Both the position numbers and the translations under genes were made by a program. From contig NZ_BBWU01000029.1 of NCBI RefSeq assembly GCF_000974765.1, positions 62,001 through 126,000 of the forward strand: 64,000 nucleotides of DNA, in the 5' to 3' direction. Positions 9,795 through 18,165 of this stretch are shown here, in pieces. Source of the stretch: Sphingomonas changbaiensis NBRC 104936 (lineage in GTDB: Bacteria; Pseudomonadota; Alphaproteobacteria; Sphingomonadales; Sphingomonadaceae). The notes below the pieces were generated by a model, which saw only the letters and a list, made by a program, of their open reading frames with translations, was not told where the DNA came from and did not search any database. How positions within the stretch are numbered: the first letter of the stretch is position 1; every line of letters starts with the position of its first letter.

Positions 9795-10960
9795 TCCTCG
9801 CGAAATACCGGGAGCGAAATACAAACACAGGCTCCGCCGCCCGCTCCGTTCTCGGCGGAAATCTTGCCGCCATGCGCTTCGATGATCGTGCGGCTGATCG
9901 GCAGACCAAGGCCCATTCCGTCCGCCTTGGAGGACGTGAAGGTGTCGAAGACGGCATCGAGCATTTCCTCGCCTATCCCGTCCCCATTGTCTTCGACACG
10001 AATCTCGACACTCGCTTCCAGCAGCGTGCTCGCGACGGAAATCTCCTGATCGGGGCGATCGCGCACGGCATCGGCGGCGTTCTGAAGCAGGTTGATGACG
10101 ACCTGCTGGAATTGAACCGGGTCGATCACGATCCGGACGCCGTCCGCCAGGCCGTAGCGAATGACAATCGTCTGGCTTCTTGCCGCCGCAAGCGCGCCAG
10201 CCTCGCGGATCAACGGGTTGGGATCGATCGCCTGATGCCCCGCGGCACTCTCGTGCGTCACCGCGCGCAGGCTGCGAATGATCTTGCCGGCCCGGATCGC
10301 GTTCCGTTCGATCGCGCGGAGAGTGATGTCCAGCGTTTCGGCATCGATCGCCGCGCTCCCCAGCGCGCGCCGTGCGCCGGCCGCATAGGAACTGATCGCG
10401 GCGAGCGGCTGGTTGATTTCATGCGCCAGCGTGGTGGCCATCACCCCCATCGCGCTCTTTCGCGATACATGGATCAGCTCGGTCTGAAGCCGCTGCAGCT
10501 TTTCCTGCGCCCATTTCTCTTCGGTAATATCCTGCTTCGTCCCGAAAATCCGGATTGCCTTCCCGTCTTCCTGCTCGACGTCGGCCGTCAGCCTGATCCA
10601 CCGCTCGTTTCCTTTCGCGGTGCGGACATGGATATCGAGGCTGAAGCTGCCCGCCTCGCGAATGGCCTGGGCACGAAGGCGCTCCATCTCGCGGCGCGAC
10701 TCGTCGAAATAGAGATCGACGATGTGCGCCCGCTGGATCGTCGACCCTCTTGGCAGTTCGAACAGGTCGTAGACGCCGTCCGTCCAGGTCAGCTCTTCGG
10801 TCGCGAGGTCGCACTCCCAGACGCCGATCCTCGCCAGCGCGGACGACCGCTCGTACATCTTTTTGTAATGGGCGATGACGGCCGCTTGCTCGCGCACCAG
10901 TCGTGCGTGATCGGCCAGCTCATCGACGGCCTCATCAAGGTTGGCCGGCGGCAGTTCCAA
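9791..10960 (-). CDS. PAS-domain sensor histidine kinase
   Basis: About 389 residues. I choose the TTG at 10960 because GAGGGAGGAG precedes it by three bases; the frame stays open upstream to 11074 but with no better start. A short coiled coil leads to one PAS domain (about residues 50-155, ARIGVWECDLATEELTWTDG), then HisKA with LAHEINQPLAAISSYAAGA and a HATPase with INLLQNAADAV, VEDNGDGIG and GMGLGLPISRTIIEAHGG. No membrane helix is seen, so sensing is cytoplasmic. The H-box type is that of FixL/TodS-like kinases. The divergent FixJ-type regulator 180 bases away is its probable partner. Confidence 0.9.
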   Translation of the reverse strand: MELPPANLDEAVDELADHARLVREQAAVIAHYKKMYERSSALARIGVWECDLATEELTWTDGVYDLFELPRGSTIQRAHIVDLYFDESRREMERLRAQAIREAGSFSLDIHVRTAKGNERWIRLTADVEQEDGKAIRIFGTKQDITEEKWAQEKLQRLQTELIHVSRKSAMGVMATTLAHEINQPLAAISSYAAGARRALGSAAIDAETLDITLRAIERNAIRAGKIIRSLRAVTHESAAGHQAIDPNPLIREAGALAAARSQTIVIRYGLADGVRIVIDPVQFQQVVINLLQNAADAVRDRPDQEISVASTLLEASVEIRVEDNGDGIGEEMLDAVFDTFTSSKADGMGLGLPISRTIIEAHGGKISAENGAGGGACVCISLPVFRED

Positions 10961-11138
10961 ACTCTCCTCCCTCGCGACGCATCCGCCAATGGTCGTCACG
11001 GGACAATCGTGGAGCGTATCGCCCGACGGGGTCAATCGCGAACGGGAATAAGTTTCTGAATCGACGCCTCCCAAAACTCTGCATAAGGTTGCGTTCCGGA
11101 TAGCATTCCGTCCGGAAGCGCGATTGACGTAGGGGCAA

Positions 11139-11825
11139 ATGGCATCTCGAGCGCAGATCGAAGGGGCTCGCGTCCAGGCGGATGGGTTGGGGACGATCTA
11201 CGTCATCGACGATGACGGAGAGGTACGGACCGCGCTCTCCTTCCTGTTGCGCAGCATGAACGCCCATTCCTGGCCCTTTGCCGGAGGGCGCGACTTTCTC
11301 GACGGGCTGGACGGACTCAGCCCTGGCCTGGTGCTCCTCGACATGCGGATGCCCGACCCCGACGGGCTGGGCGTCCTTCGCGAACTCCGCCGGCGGAATA
11401 TCGACTGGCCGGTCATCGCCATCACCGGTCACGGCGACGTGAAGCTTGCCGTCAACGCGATGAAGCTGGGCGCCTTCGATTTTCTCGAAAAGCCGATCGA
11501 GGATGAAGACCTTGGCTCGGTCTTGGAGCGAGGGTTCGCTGAACTTTGCCGCCGCCGCGCGGCGCGGGAGCGGATGGATGCCGCCCGAAGCCGTCTCGAC
11601 ACGCTCACGGCGCGCGAAATCTTCGTGCTGAAGGCGATCGTGGAAGGAAAGGCGAACAAGGAGATCGCGAGCGCGGCGGACATCAGCGTCCGAACCGTCG
11701 AAATGCACCGGCAGAATCTGATCAAGAAGCTTGGCGTCAGGAACACCGCCGAGGCTGCCGCATGCGCGGTCGAGGCGGGGCTCGTCGCTTCGGAATACGA
11801 GCGGCCTGCCGAGTTGGACGACTGA
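11139..11825 (+). CDS. FixJ/NarL-type response regulator
   Basis: A 228-residue two-domain regulator. The receiver domain has the acidic pair in YVIDDDGEVR, phospho-acceptor Asp in LVLLDMRMPDPDG, Thr in AITGHGDV and Lys in FLEKPI. The output domain is a LuxR-type helix-turn-helix (LTAREIFVLKAIVEGKANKEI through RTVEMHRQNLIKKLGV). This architecture matches FixJ/TodT regulators, which are driven by PAS kinases without membrane anchors, in line with the divergent kinase gene. The signal and target genes are unknown. Confidence 0.93.
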   Translation: MASRAQIEGARVQADGLGTIYVIDDDGEVRTALSFLLRSMNAHSWPFAGGRDFLDGLDGLSPGLVLLDMRMPDPDGLGVLRELRRRNIDWPVIAITGHGDVKLAVNAMKLGAFDFLEKPIEDEDLGSVLERGFAELCRRRAARERMDAARSRLDTLTAREIFVLKAIVEGKANKEIASAADISVRTVEMHRQNLIKKLGVRNTAEAAACAVEAGLVASEYERPAELDD

Positions 11826-12037
11826 TCGACGGAGGCCGCGCCCTCCCTGCCCGCAAGGCCTTTGGCGTCCGTCCCGGCCTGTTAACCGCAAATAAACTCG
11901 CAAATGCCGGCTCGGTGTCCGAGAGTGTCAGGCCCGAATTGCGGACTCGCGAAGAAGGCGCCGGCTGTGTCACCTCCCCTCTGCCCGACAGCAACGGCGG
12001 CGATCGCTCCCGGGGCGGATTTGGCGCCGGTGACGTC

Positions 12038-13165
12038 ATGACGGCCTCCGCCCTCGGCACCGAGAGGATGGTCACTGAGCAGGCCCTCATTCGGGACCTG
12101 TTCCAGCAGGCACCGGGATTCATGGCGATGGCGCTCGGCCCGAACCATGTCATCGAATTTGCGAACGACGCCTATTTCTCGCTGATCGGCGATCGCGACG
12201 TGCTCGGCAAGCCGCTGCGCGAGGCCCTCCCGGAGCTTGAGGGACAAGGCATTTTCGAGCTGATCGACCAGGCCTTTGCTTCGGGAAAGCCGTTTGTCGG
12301 GCGCGAGGTGCCGGTCATGCTTGCGCGCGAGCTGCCCAAAGGTCTCGAAGCCCGCTACGTCGACATGGTCTTCCAGCCCATCAAACGCGACGGCGTCGTC
12401 GTCGGAATCCTGACCGAAGGCTATGACGTTTCCGAGCAGAAAAAGGCGAAGGAAGAGCTTCTCGCCCTCCAGTCGGAATTGATCCACGTCTCCCGCGTGG
12501 GCGCGATGAGCGCGATGGCGGCAACCCTCGCGCATGAACTGAACCAGCCGCTGACCGCGGCCAAAGCCTATATCGCCGGCGCCCGCCGCTGCCTCGAGCA
12601 GGGCTCCGACGGATTGGCGGAGGCAAAGAAGGCGCTTGTGGAAGCAGGTTCCGCGACGACGCGAGCGGGCGAGATCATCAAGCGCCTGCGCCGGATGGTC
12701 AGCCGCGGCGAACCCGAGGTCGAGTTCGCCGATCTGGGCCCGATCGTGCGCGAGGCCGTATCGCTCGCCTCGCTCGGCCTCGCCGATGAAGGCGTCCGCA
12801 CGTCCGTCGACATCGCCGACGATGTGCCAGTCCACGTCGACAAGGTCCAGATTCAGCAGGTCGTGGTCAATCTGCTGCGCAACGCGGTGGCAGCGACGGC
12901 CTCGTGCAGCCGCCGTGAGATTGGCATCACGGTGTGCCGGCTGCGGGGATTCGCGGTGCTCGAGGTCGACGATACGGGAACCGGCATCGAGCCGGGGACG
13001 GTCGATCAGATCTTCACGCCCCTGTTCACGACGAAGGACCGAGGTCTGGGAGTCGGCCTGGCGATCTCCCGGACGATCGTCGAAGCGCATCGCGGAAAGA
13101 TCTGGGCCAGCGAAAGCCCGCTGGGCGGCGCGCGCTTCAACGTCCGGCTGCCGCTCGCGTCGTGA
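12038..13165 (+). CDS. Second PAS-domain sensor histidine kinase
   Basis: About 375 residues from the ATG at 12038; a second ATG lies ten codons on and the frame is open further upstream, so the start is uncertain. A PAS domain (IRDLFQQAPGFMAMALGPNH, about residues 15-130) precedes HisKA with LAHELNQPLTAAKAYIAGA and a HATPase with VVNLLRNAVAAT, VDDTGTGIEPG and GLGVGLAISRTIVEAHRG. The H-box region closely parallels that of the kinase at 9791-10960, so the two are paralogues. It is followed by a lone receiver gene. About 210 bases before it carry no gene. Confidence 0.88.
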   Translation: MTASALGTERMVTEQALIRDLFQQAPGFMAMALGPNHVIEFANDAYFSLIGDRDVLGKPLREALPELEGQGIFELIDQAFASGKPFVGREVPVMLARELPKGLEARYVDMVFQPIKRDGVVVGILTEGYDVSEQKKAKEELLALQSELIHVSRVGAMSAMAATLAHELNQPLTAAKAYIAGARRCLEQGSDGLAEAKKALVEAGSATTRAGEIIKRLRRMVSRGEPEVEFADLGPIVREAVSLASLGLADEGVRTSVDIADDVPVHVDKVQIQQVVVNLLRNAVAATASCSRREIGITVCRLRGFAVLEVDDTGTGIEPGTVDQIFTPLFTTKDRGLGVGLAISRTIVEAHRGKIWASESPLGGARFNVRLPLAS

Positions 13166-13278
13166 CACCAGTCCGCGCAGATCGTATACGAAAATGACAA
13201 CAAGAGGGCCGCAAAAATGAAGACATCTTTGGATCGGGAGTCGCGCGCCGGCATGACCGCTGTCCGGAGGGCGCGCCG

Positions 13279-13668
13279 ATGATGGCCATCGCCTCCGCAA
13301 CGCGACATCAGCCGGGAACGATCGTGGTCGTGGACGATGAAGCCCCCCTGGCCGACATCATGGCGAGCGAGCTGGAGGATGAGGGCTATACCATCCTGCA
13401 GGCGCATGACGGCCTGGCGGCTCTGGAACTGGTTCAGCGCACGGGCGCCGACCTCCTCATCACCGATTTCCTCATGCCCGGGATGACGGGCCTGGAGCTG
13501 GCGCGCGCGATCCGCTCGCAGGAAAAATTCGCAGACCTGCCGATCATTCTGGTCAGCGGCGCCAACGGGGCAGTTGGCCGCAACCATCCGGACCTGTTCA
13601 ACGCGGTGCTCGACCGGCCCTACCCGGCGAAGCGACTCGTGGAAAAGGTAGAGGCTGTGCTGACTTAG
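13279..13668 (+). CDS. Stand-alone receiver domain protein
   Basis: A 129-residue CheY-like domain without an output domain. Acidic residues in IVVVDDEAPL and the phospho-acceptor in LLITDFLMPGMTG are present, as is Ser in ILVSGANG. The conserved Lys before the last helix is replaced: the strand reads AVLDRPYPAKRL where K-P is usual, so phosphorylation switching may be altered. A 21-codon reading frame starting at 13217 ends by overlapping its ATG, which might couple translation. It lies just downstream of the second kinase. Confidence 0.85.
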   Translation: MMAIASATRHQPGTIVVVDDEAPLADIMASELEDEGYTILQAHDGLAALELVQRTGADLLITDFLMPGMTGLELARAIRSQEKFADLPIILVSGANGAVGRNHPDLFNAVLDRPYPAKRLVEKVEAVLT

Positions 13669-13672
13669 CGCA

Positions 13673-13690
13673 GGCGGCCAGAAGGCCGCC
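13673..13690 (+). terminator. Short GC hairpin after the receiver gene
   Basis: A perfect seven-base stem, GGCGGCC and GGCCGCC, with a four-base loop lies a few bases after the receiver stop codon. No T tract follows, so read-through into the PilZ gene is possible. Confidence 0.35.
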
Positions 13691-13753
13691 AATACCGCAG
13701 AACTACGGCCACGCCTGTCCACAAAAACAAAACTGGAGAATGCAAAACCGCTC

Positions 13754-13770
13754 CTCCTAAGAATTAGGAG
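13754..13770. promoter_or_regulatory. Inverted repeat in front of the PilZ gene
   Basis: CTCCTAAGAATTAGGAG is a perfect seven-base inverted repeat with a three-base centre, placed eight bases before the GTG start of the PilZ gene. It is AT-richer than its surroundings. It could be an operator or, in the mRNA, a stem that hides the ribosome-binding region; there is no other obvious Shine-Dalgarno sequence. Confidence 0.4.
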
Positions 13771-13777
13771 TAGGCTA

Positions 13778-14395
13778 GTGTTGAACAAGATCAGGAGCGC
13801 CTTCGCGGACCGATCGCGCGCTCAAGACATGGCGGGTGCTGAGCAGCGCAGGCACGCGCGCCGGACCGTGTTTCTGGACGCATCGATTTATCCGATCGAC
13901 TTCTTCTCCGATGTGGTCATCCATAACGTCTCCGCAAACGGCTTCATGGGCGAAGCCGATGTCGAGCTGACGGTCGGCGAGTCCCTGCATCTGACGCTGG
14001 ACGACAAGGCCTATCAAGCCGCCACGGTTCGGTGGACCGAAGGGCAGCAATTCGGCGCCTCATTCGAAAGCCCGCTGGCCCGAACGGGTGCCGGCGACGA
14101 TCTCGATTTCGGCACCGAAGACGATCACAAGCCGCGCCAGAAGCGCGTCAATCTGCGCATTCCCGCACGCCTTTGCCTGGGCCGCCCGCCGCAGCCCGGC
14201 AGCGTCCGCAACCTGTCGCAGTCGGGCATGCTGCTCGAGACCGACCCGGGCCTTTGCAAGGGCCAGCACATCCTGGTGAAGCTCGGGAATCGTCCTCCGG
14301 TCGCGGGACGAATCCAGTGGCACGACCAAGGCCGCATCGGCGTCGAATCCGCCGAGCCGATCGGGATCCTGTCGCTGGTCTATTCCAGCGACTGA
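13778..14395 (+). CDS. Tandem PilZ-domain protein (c-di-GMP receptor)
   Basis: A 205-residue soluble protein with two PilZ-like units. The first (about residues 22-105) has RRHARRTVF and the D/N-x-S-x-x-G motif as NVSANG. The second (about 118-200) has RQKRVNLRI and NLSQSG. Both therefore keep the arginine and Asx-Ser-Gly elements that bind cyclic di-GMP. No signal peptide or membrane helix is present. PilZ proteins relay c-di-GMP to motility or exopolysaccharide machinery. The start is GTG followed by TTG, either of which could be used. Confidence 0.85.
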   Translation: MLNKIRSAFADRSRAQDMAGAEQRRHARRTVFLDASIYPIDFFSDVVIHNVSANGFMGEADVELTVGESLHLTLDDKAYQAATVRWTEGQQFGASFESPLARTGAGDDLDFGTEDDHKPRQKRVNLRIPARLCLGRPPQPGSVRNLSQSGMLLETDPGLCKGQHILVKLGNRPPVAGRIQWHDQGRIGVESAEPIGILSLVYSSD

Positions 14396-14464
14396 GCCGC
14401 GCGATCGTTTCGCCCCCGCGCAAACTCTGGTTTCGCCCCGCCTGAGCCCATCGCCCGGGCCAAC

Positions 14465-14498
14465 AAAAACCCCCGGAAAACCTGCGTCTTCCGAGGGG
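14465..14498 (-). terminator. Intrinsic terminator of tRNA-Val
   Basis: Read on the minus strand, CCCCTCGGAA pairs with TTCCGGGGG across an 11-base loop and is followed directly by TTTTTG. It begins nine bases after the tRNA 3' end. The stem-plus-U-tract layout is a textbook rho-independent terminator. Confidence 0.8.
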
Positions 14499-14506
14499 CT
14501 TGTGCG

Positions 14507-14581
14507 TGGTGGGCACGGCAAGGATTGAACTTGCGACCCCACCCGTGTGAAGGGTGTGCTCTACCACTGAGCTACGCGCCC
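14507..14581 (-). tRNA. tRNA-Val (anticodon CAC)
   Basis: The minus strand folds as a full cloverleaf: acceptor GGGCGCG with CGTGCCC (one G-U pair), D-arm GCTC...GAGC, anticodon stem CACCC/GGGTG around the loop TTCACAC with anticodon CAC, and T-arm CAAGTTCAATCCTTG. The discriminator is A and CCA is encoded. It decodes GUG. A terminator follows immediately, and hupB lies upstream on the same strand. Confidence 0.95.
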
Positions 14582-14632
14582 ACGCGACGGAGCGCCGCCC
14601 TTAGGCGAGCGGCGCGAGCCTGTCCAGCCGGT

Positions 14633-14908
14633 CTAGCTGTTGCAGGCGTCCTTCAGGTTCTTGCCGGCCTTGAATTTCGGCTGGGCGCTTTCCGGGATCG
14701 ACATCGGTTCCTTGGTGCGCGGATTGCGGCCGGTCGACGCCTTGCGCCGGGTGACGGTGAACGTGCCGAACCCGACCAGACGCACTTCGTCGCCTCTCTT
14801 CAATGCTGACGAAATCGTATCGAACACGGCCTCGACCGCCTTCGCCGCGTCGCCGCGGCCCAGGCCTGCCGTATCCGCGACGGTGCCGATCAGTTCCTGC
14901 TTGTTCAT
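14633..14908 (-). CDS. HU family DNA-binding protein
   Basis: A 91-residue nucleoid protein. It starts MNKQELIGTVADTAGL, carries the core VRLVGFGTFTVTRRKAS and the DNA-bending arm TGRNPRTKEPMSIP with the intercalating proline context, and ends with FKAGKNLKDACN. Length and arm are standard for HU beta. The gene follows lon on the same strand, an arrangement common in proteobacteria. Confidence 0.95.
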   Translation of the reverse strand: MNKQELIGTVADTAGLGRGDAAKAVEAVFDTISSALKRGDEVRLVGFGTFTVTRRKASTGRNPRTKEPMSIPESAQPKFKAGKNLKDACNS

Positions 14909-15035
14909 CGGACCCTTTCCCCTCGTTGTGGCGCGCGGATTTCCTTAGGGAATCGGCGCGACGCAAGCGACCAGTAAGGCGAAGCGCCGCCCCCCCGTCA
15001 ACCGGGAAGGCGGCGCAGCCGTGGTTCATTTCGGA

Positions 15036-17441
15036 TCAGTGGCGGACGGCGGCCTCGCCTTCGCCCAGCACCGGCGGCAGCGCGCTCGGCGGCTGCGCCG
15101 CCAGTTCGTCGGCCTCGGTCCATTCGATCGGCGTCAGCTTCTGCGTCAGCGCGCCGGCCAGCACCTGGTCCACATGCGACACCGGGATGATCTCCAGCCC
15201 TTCGCGGATGTTCGCCGGGATTTCGGCCAGATCCTTCTCATTTTCCTGCGGGATAAAGACGGTGGTGATGCCGCCGCGCATCGCCGCGAGCAGCTTCTCC
15301 TTCAGGCCGCCGATCGGCAGCACCCGCCCGCGAAGCGTGACTTCGCCGGTCATCGCTACGTCCTTGCGCACGGGCACGCCGGTCAGCGTCGAGACGATCG
15401 ACGTCACCATGCCGATGCCGGCCGAGGGCCCGTCCTTCGGCACCGCGCCTTCGGGCAAGTGGATATGGATGTCCTTCCGCGCGAACAGGCTCGGCTTGAT
15501 GCCATAGCCGGGCGAGCGGGCGCGGACGAAGCTGAAGGCGGCCTGCACCGATTCCTGCATCACTTCGCCCAGCTTGCCGGTGGTCTTCACCTGGCCCTTG
15601 CCGGGCACCGTCACGCTCTCGATCGTCAGCAGCTCGCCGCCCACCTCGGTCCAGGCAAGTCCCGTGACCGCGCCGATCGTATGCTCTTCCTCGCCGATGC
15701 CGTGGCGGAATTTCCGCACGCCGGCATAGTCGGACAGGTTGTCGGGCGTGATCTCGATCCGCTCGGCCTTGCCTTCGAGGATGCGGCGCAGGGCCTTGCG
15801 GGCGAGCTTCGCGATCTCGCGCTCCAGCGTGCGGACGCCGGCTTCGCGGGTGTAATAGCGGATCAGGTCGCGCAGGCCGGCTTCGGTCAGCACGAACTCG
15901 TCGGCCTTCAGGCCATGCGCCTCGATCTGCTTGTCGACCAGGTGGCGCTTGGCGATCTCGACCTTCTCGTCCTCGGTATAGCCTTCCAGCCGGATGATCT
16001 CCATGCGGTCGAGCAGCGGCTGCGGCAGGTTCAACGAGTTGGCCGTCGTCACGAACATGACGTCCGACAGATCGACGTCGATCTCCAGATAATGGTCCTG
16101 GAATTTGTTGTTCTGCTCAGGGTCGAGCACTTCCAGCAGCGCCGAGGCCGGATCGCCGCGGAAATCCTGGCCGAGCTTGTCGATCTCGTCGAGCAGGAAC
16201 AGCGGGTTGGACGCACCGGCCTTGCGCAGGTTGGTCACGATCTTGCCCGGCAGCGAGCCGATATAGGTCCGGCGGTGGCCGCGAATCTCCGCCTCGTCGC
16301 GCACGCCGCCCAGCGACTGGCGCACGAACTCGCGGCCGGTCGCGCGCGCGATCGACTTGCCGAGCGACGTCTTGCCGACGCCCGGCGGGCCGACCAGGCA
16401 CAGGATCGGGCCCTTCAGTTTGTTGGTGCGCGCCTGGACCGCCAGATATTCGACGATCCGGTCCTTGACCTTTTCGAGGCCATAATGGTCCTCGTCGAGC
16501 ACCCGCTCGGCTTCGGGGATGTCGCGCTTCAGCTTCGACTTCTTGCCCCAGGGCAGGCCCAGCAGCACGTCGAGATAGTTGCGCACGACCGTCGCTTCGG
16601 CCGACATCGGCGCCATCGTCTTGAGCTTCTTCAGCTCCGCGGTCGCCTTGGCGCGCGCTTCCTTGCTGAGCTTCAGCTTCGCGATCTTGGCGGTCAGCTC
16701 GGCGATCTCGTCGCCGTCCTCTTCCGCCTCGTTGCCGAGCTCGCGCTGGATCGCCTTCAGCTGCTCGTTCAGATAATATTCGCGCTGCGTCTTCTCCATC
16801 TGGCGCTTGACGCGGCTGCGGATCTTCTTCTCGACCTGGAGCACGCCCAGCTCGCCTTCCATGAAGGCGAACACCATCTCCAGCCGCCGCGCTGGATCGA
16901 GCTCGACCAGCAGCGACTGCTTGTCCGCGACCTTCACGGTGATGTTGGCAGCGACCGCATCGGCAAGCTTCGAAGGCTCCTCGATGTCCGCCAGCTGCAC
17001 CGCCGTTTCGGCCGGCAGCTTGCGGTTCAGCTTCGCGTAATTCTCGAACTGCTCGACCACCGAGCGCATCAGCGCCTTGGCCTCGACGCTCTCGCCGCCT
17101 GCTTCATCGATCAGCGTGACGTTGGCGGCCAAATGCTCGCCCTCGCGCTCCAGCCCGTCCAGCGAGGCGCGTTGCTTGCCCTCGACCAGCACGCGCACGG
17201 TACCGTCGGGCAGCTTCAACAGCTGCAGCACGGTCGCGACCACGCCCAGATCGTAAAGATCGTCGCGGTCGGGATCGTCATTGGCCGGGTCGAGCTGGGC
17301 GACCAGGAAGATCTGCTTGTCGTTCGTCATCGCCTGTTCCAGCGCCGCGACCGATTTGTCGCGGCCGACGAACAGCGGCACGATCATGTTCGGGAAGACA
17401 ACGATGTCCCGAAGCGGAAGAACAGGGAAACTCTGGGTCAT
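15036..17441 (-). CDS. lon: ATP-dependent protease Lon
   Basis: An 801-residue LonA protease. The N-terminal substrate-binding domain starts [20 protein letters not shown], a coiled coil follows, then the AAA+ module with Walker [16 protein letters not shown] and the Walker B region [11 protein letters not shown]. The protease domain has the Ser-Lys dyad in [11 protein letters not shown] and [12 protein letters not shown]. It removes misfolded and regulatory proteins in the cytoplasm. A matching RpoH promoter lies just upstream (17479-17506), so heat induction is likely. A GC hairpin at about 14970-15017 may end the transcript before hupB. Confidence 0.97.
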   Translation of the reverse strand: MTQSFPVLPLRDIVVFPNMIVPLFVGRDKSVAALEQAMTNDKQIFLVAQLDPANDDPDRDDLYDLGVVATVLQLLKLPDGTVRVLVEGKQRASLDGLEREGEHLAANVTLIDEAGGESVEAKALMRSVVEQFENYAKLNRKLPAETAVQLADIEEPSKLADAVAANITVKVADKQSLLVELDPARRLEMVFAFMEGELGVLQVEKKIRSRVKRQMEKTQREYYLNEQLKAIQRELGNEAEEDGDEIAELTAKIAKLKLSKEARAKATAELKKLKTMAPMSAEATVVRNYLDVLLGLPWGKKSKLKRDIPEAERVLDEDHYGLEKVKDRIVEYLAVQARTNKLKGPILCLVGPPGVGKTSLGKSIARATGREFVRQSLGGVRDEAEIRGHRRTYIGSLPGKIVTNLRKAGASNPLFLLDEIDKLGQDFRGDPASALLEVLDPEQNNKFQDHYLEIDVDLSDVMFVTTANSLNLPQPLLDRMEIIRLEGYTEDEKVEIAKRHLVDKQIEAHGLKADEFVLTEAGLRDLIRYYTREAGVRTLEREIAKLARKALRRILEGKAERIEITPDNLSDYAGVRKFRHGIGEEEHTIGAVTGLAWTEVGGELLTIESVTVPGKGQVKTTGKLGEVMQESVQAAFSFVRARSPGYGIKPSLFARKDIHIHLPEGAVPKDGPSAGIGMVTSIVSTLTGVPVRKDVAMTGEVTLRGRVLPIGGLKEKLLAAMRGGITTVFIPQENEKDLAEIPANIREGLEIIPVSHVDQVLAGALTQKLTPIEWTEADELAAQPPSALPPVLGEGEAAVRH

Positions 17442-17478
17442 GCAAACTCCGGTTGCGCGGATCCGCGCCGTTCCCTTT

Positions 17479-17506
17479 TATATGGGGCCGACGCCAAGAG
17501 CATCAA
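17479..17506 (-). promoter_or_regulatory. RpoH (sigma-32) heat-shock promoter of lon
   Basis: On the minus strand TTGATG is separated by 13 bases from CCCCATATA. This matches the sigma-32 consensus (TTGAAA, 11-16 bases, CCCCATNT) in the whole -10 half and four of six -35 bases. Transcription would start roughly 30 bases before the lon ATG. Confidence 0.75.
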
Positions 17507-17545
17507 TCACTTCGCGGCCGCAGACCATAGGGGGGATGCGTTAAT

Positions 17546-17653
17546 ATGCCGGTTTCGACGCTTGATCTGTGGATATTCTGGGCGGGCGCGATGCTTTACG
17601 GCTTGGCGCTGCTCGCCGCGCGGGCAACTCCCGGATCCACGCGCAGCGCCTGA
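17546..17653 (+). CDS. Possible 35-residue membrane micro-protein
   Basis: A short frame divergent from lon encodes MPVSTLDLWIFWAGAMLYGL and continues LALLAARATPGSTRSA. One hydrophobic helix followed by a basic tail is the pattern of single-pass micro-proteins. A GGGGGG run lies about nine bases before the start. No family is recognised. It may be a chance frame; conservation in relatives would decide. Confidence 0.3.
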   Translation: MPVSTLDLWIFWAGAMLYGLALLAARATPGSTRSA

Positions 17654-17655
17654 CG

Positions 17656-17690
17656 AAAAAGCCCCGCTCCAGGGGTCATTGGAGCGGGGC
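17656..17690 (-). terminator. Intrinsic terminator of the 17809-18102 gene
   Basis: A perfect 11-base stem GCCCCGCTCCA/TGGAGCGGGGC with an eight-base loop is followed on the minus strand by TTTTT. It lies about 120 bases after the small secreted-protein gene. It would also sit at the end of the possible 35-residue frame on the other strand, but the T tract points to minus-strand use. Confidence 0.7.
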
Positions 17691-17808
17691 CGGTTCAGGG
17701 AGTTTCATGCGCGGGCGGGGGGTCAACCGCCGTCGAACGATCTTATCGCACCGCCCTGTCGCAGGACTATGTCGCGAGGGCACAAAAGTGTCGCGAAGTG
17801 TCGCAGCC

Positions 17809-18102
17809 CTACCAGCAGCGGCGGACCCGCTCGTGATGGCGCCATTCCCAATGGCAACGCCGATGATTGCGCCAGCCGCCATAGCCGTAGCGGGCCCGGT
17901 TCCAGCCGCGTCGGTGATCCCAGCCGCCCCGACGATCCCATTCGCGTCCGCGATCCCAGTCGCGCCGATCATGGCGACCATCGCGCCAGTCGCGATCGTA
18001 ATACCGGCCGGAATAGCCATAGGGCTGCGCCGCTGCCCGCGTGGCCGCGCCCACGCCGGTGACTGAGACCGCCAGCGCAACGGCCATGAGCAATCTCTTC
18101 AT
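17809..18102 (-). CDS. Small secreted Arg/Trp/Tyr-rich protein
   Basis: A 97-residue protein with a signal peptide (MKRLLMAVALAVSVTGVGAA). The mature part is almost entirely Arg, Asp, Trp, Tyr, Gly and His, with repeats of the type DRDWRDGRHDRRDWDRG and a C-terminal segment GYGGWRNHRRCHWEWRHH holding two cysteines. Such basic, low-complexity periplasmic proteins are common in sphingomonads; some resemble RcnB, but no function can be claimed. A terminator follows. Confidence 0.7.
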   Translation of the reverse strand: MKRLLMAVALAVSVTGVGAATRAAAQPYGYSGRYYDRDWRDGRHDRRDWDRGREWDRRGGWDHRRGWNRARYGYGGWRNHRRCHWEWRHHERVRRCW

Positions 18103-18165
18103 GCGGACTCTCCTTTACATGGATCATCAGCAACGAAGCCCCTCTGGAAAGGCTCCAATCCGGGC

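Noticed and set aside
8582-11059. An 825-codon plus-strand frame running over three real genes
   Set aside because: It overlaps the dipeptidase and OCD genes in another frame and then the kinase gene in antisense. Its product has no domain and no leader.
15021-18062. A 1013-codon open frame on the plus strand opposite lon
   Set aside because: It is antisense to lon, whose domains are unmistakable. The translated product is low-complexity Arg/Leu/Gln/His sequence, a usual by-product of high-GC third codon positions.
17676-18080. A 134-codon minus-strand frame overlapping the small secreted protein gene
   Set aside because: It is in a different frame, Ala/Ile/Gly-rich with no signal peptide, while the 17809-18102 frame has a clean signal peptide and a terminator behind it.
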